NCBI GenBank assembly: GCA_050251735.1
Contig: JBFWMF010000017.1
Coordinates: forward strand, 13,995-77,994
Reading direction: 5' to 3'
Origin: Desulfitobacterium sp050251735
GTDB lineage: Bacteria > Bacillota > Desulfitobacteriia > Desulfitobacteriales > Desulfitobacteriaceae
Length of the DNA: 64,000 bases
The position numbers were made by a program, and so were the translations under genes. Under the pieces are notes generated by a model. The model saw only the letters and a list, made by a program, of their open reading frames with translations, had not been told where the DNA came from and did no database searches. This document shows, piece after piece, positions 62,440 through 64,000 of the stretch. Position 1 is the stretch's first letter, and each line of letters begins with the position of its first letter.

Positions 62440-62568
62440 AATTATCCCTCCAACTGCTTCCCTCTAAAAGCTACATAAGCGAATGAATCGAGTTATATGG
62501 CGATCCATAATTCATCTACATATTTGATATGATTCTTCGAATTATTATCAATTCCTGTTGCTCATATT

Positions 62569-62594
62569 CCCAAGCGCTTGGGAATTTGGGCTTG
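62569..62594. repeat. Right copy of the 17-bp direct repeat with a palindrome
   Basis: TTGGGAATTTGGGCTTG at 62578-62594 repeats 60198-60214. The perfect palindrome CCCAAGCGCTTGGG (62569-62582) overlaps its first bases. Confidence 0.8.
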
Positions 62595-62673
62595 TCCATC
62601 TCAGTACCTGAGGTACGGAAATGATATAATATATTCAATAATCTAGCGGCTCTCATGGAAGGAGTGACCTTGG

Positions 62674-63273
62674 ATGTGCGGACGGTACTTTATCGCTACA
62701 GAACAGGATGACGCGGAAATAAAAAAGATCATCGAAGAGGTCAATGATCGCTTTAAAAACACATCCGAATTGTCCAAAATGAAAACAGGCGAAATTTATC
62801 CGACAAATATAGTCCCGATCATCACCCCCGAGTCCCCAGCCCTCATGAAATGGGGCTTTACTCGTTTTGACGGCAAGGGGCAAATCATCAACGCCCGTTT
62901 AGAAACAGCGGCAGAAAAACCGATGTTCCGCAAGTCATTTGCCGAGCATCGGTGTCTGATCCCCGCCAGCCACTACTTCGAATGGGAAACGATCGGTAAA
63001 AAAAAGCAAAAGTATGCTATCGGGTTACCGAGCACACTCACCATGGCAGGAATCTACAGGTTTGAGAAGGATATGCCGGTCCCCCTCTTCGTCATCCTCA
63101 CCCGCCCAGCAGCTCCCGGCATCTCCTTTATCCATGAGCGGATGCCGGTTATTATGCCGAAGGAGCTGAGCGGAGTATGGTTATCCGGTGAGATGGAGAG
63201 CCATGATGTGATGCATCATGCTGTAGAGGATGTCAGTTATGTGGGGATTGATGTGACGCCGACTTTGTTTTAG
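62674..63273 (+). CDS. SRAP-domain (YedK/HMCES) abasic-site DNA-protein crosslinking protein
   Basis: 199 residues. The catalytic Cys2 is present in MCGRYF, as needed for thiazolidine linkage to abasic sites in single-stranded DNA; NARLETAAEKPMFRKSF, CLIPASHYFEWE (with the conserved Glu) and SFIHERMPVIM (active His) follow. GGAAGGAGTG precedes the ATG. Family is SOS-associated in many bacteria; no clear LexA box was found in the 230 bases upstream. Confidence 0.95.
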   Translation: MCGRYFIATEQDDAEIKKIIEEVNDRFKNTSELSKMKTGEIYPTNIVPIITPESPALMKWGFTRFDGKGQIINARLETAAEKPMFRKSFAEHRCLIPASHYFEWETIGKKKQKYAIGLPSTLTMAGIYRFEKDMPVPLFVILTRPAAPGISFIHERMPVIMPKELSGVWLSGEMESHDVMHHAVEDVSYVGIDVTPTLF

Positions 63274-63595
63274 GGGTGATAGGCTTTAATGACCGAGAGA
63301 CCATCAGTAGCAGTTATTAAAAAATCTTGAATAACTGTACTTTCTCTAGTTCAGAGTCCGCAATGTTTCCTCTTAATATCTGGCACGATGGGCTCAGATT
63401 GATGTCTGGTCTGTATTTTTGTTTTATTCGTTCGAGGGAATAGGTCATTGTACAACGGATTCAAGTCCTAACGTGTCCAGTGGCAAAGGTACTAACTATT
63501 GATAAAATGCGCATCCCGAAAGCAAATCGTAAAAACTGAACACCCTTGTTGCCGATTATGGAAATCGTCACAGAATCCTACTGCCGTGGTACTTC
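63274..63595. other. Non-coding stretch after the SRAP gene
   Basis: 322 bases without a supported gene, RNA or repeat. Frames on both strands are short and interrupted. Confidence 0.5.
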
Positions 63596-63880
63596 TTATA
63601 CTTCAACCCGCTTCCACATGGGTAAATGGCGAAGTTGTTGACTCGGCACAGATGTCGTTTTGTACTTGAGAAAGTTGATTTTCCTGATATTACGATTCTG
63701 CAGGCCCTCATTAGAATCTACATTAACTATATTCGGATAGGCTTCATTGATCAACTGCCGATATCGCATTTTTACCAATGATGCATCGTCCGGTGAGAAG
63801 TTGTCGCCGAAAAAGCCCTGTTCGTTTGGAAGCAGCTTTATTTCCAGTTCAATCTCCCTGACTTTAGAAGATAAAAGACG
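63596..63880 (-). pseudogene. Unidentified gene fragment
   Basis: A frame of about 95 codons on the minus strand encodes KLLPNEQGFFGDNFSPDD and then MRYRQLINEAYPNIVNVDSN before ending at 63596. It is coding-like, but no start with ribosome site is visible, and the upstream DNA is a hairpin (63882-63924). It could be the end of a larger gene that has lost its front. Family not recognised. Confidence 0.4.
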
Positions 63881-63881
63881 A

Positions 63882-63926
63882 AAAATCGCTGAATCACTTG
63901 ATGCGCAAGAGATTCAGCGATTTTAA
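63882..63926. terminator. Hairpin near the right edge
   Basis: Perfect 14-bp stem (63882-63895 with 63911-63924). T-rich on the minus side as well as plus (ATTTTAAATT). The remaining bases to 64000 hold no complete gene. Confidence 0.6.
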
Positions 63927-64000
63927 ATTGTCCTATTATTTTAGGTTTATTGTTAGATCCAATTTTGTGCATGAACGGAACTTGGTCAGTGTCATGTTTG

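Overview
The window looks like a chromosomal segment of a low-to-mid GC, spore-forming-type Firmicute of the Peptococcaceae. The best match by gene content is Desulfitobacterium, close to D. hafniense. This is an inference from the ctsR-mcsA-mcsB-clpC order, rubrerythrin, stand-alone homocysteine methyltransferase, aryl-sulfate sulfotransferase, DUF134/NifX pair, NapH-type ferredoxin and general codon use; no 16S or database search was possible. No tRNA, rRNA, CRISPR array, intact prophage or intact insertion sequence was seen.

Layout. 1-3990: heat-shock operon on the minus strand (clpC partial, mcsB, mcsA, ctsR) with a double CtsR operator. 4.1-9.4 kb: small membrane protein, UspA, two MFS permeases, rubrerythrin, Nudix hydrolase. 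9.5-14.6 kb: plus-strand envelope locus of a UBA/DUF4342-like protein, an OmpR-type response regulator, a histidine kinase and a class A PBP whose frame continues 48 codons past an amber codon. 14.6-17.2 kb: MarR-controlled operon whose GntP-like permease is broken by a short deletion. 17.3-25.8 kb: housekeeping and hypothetical genes (YdcF, YgjP-like peptidase, nitroreductase, Y-family polymerase, zinc-dependent phospholipase-like protein, DUF2680 protein, homocysteine methyltransferase, CGGC protein). 25.8-31.2 kb: chemoreceptor, AbrB/RelE-type toxin-antitoxin pair, and a strongly decayed ABC/kinase locus. 31.2-41.6 kb: PAS-GGDEF cyclase, lipoprotein serpin, methyltransferases, NapH-like ferredoxin, ACR3/bile-acid-type transporter behind a perfect CsoR-like palindrome, SelO, and a PLP beta-eliminating lyase. 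41.6-47.3 kb: two regulatory RNA candidates, chemoreceptor, gene relics, aryl-sulfate sulfotransferase, and a NifX-like/DUF134 pair with mirror-image overlapping promoters. 47.4-54.6 kb: NtrC-type two-component system next to two YeiH-type putative sulfate exporters; a sigma-54 promoter with three identical upstream palindromes links them. 54.7-59.8 kb: VOC protein, MFS relic, MarR-controlled heterodimeric ABC exporter. 59.9-62.6 kb: a folded RNA candidate with a pseudoknot, then a HicB-like (frameshifted), VWA and macro-domain gene set lying between 17-bp direct repeats. 62.7-64 kb: SRAP-domain protein and an unrecognised gene fragment.

Themes. Sensing and efflux dominate: four two-component proteins, two chemoreceptors, one diguanylate cyclase, three MarR/CtsR-type local repressors with visible operators, and many exporters. 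Gene decay by small deletions recurs (GntP permease, kinase, ABC ATPase, HicB, DUF975, MFS, SDR and IS110-like relics). The items most worth following up are the amber-interrupted PBP tail, the sigma-54/palindrome circuit for sulfate export, the plus-strand RNA at 41.6 kb together with the opposing attenuator-like leader, the pseudoknotted RNA at 60.0 kb, and the VWA/macro-domain block.
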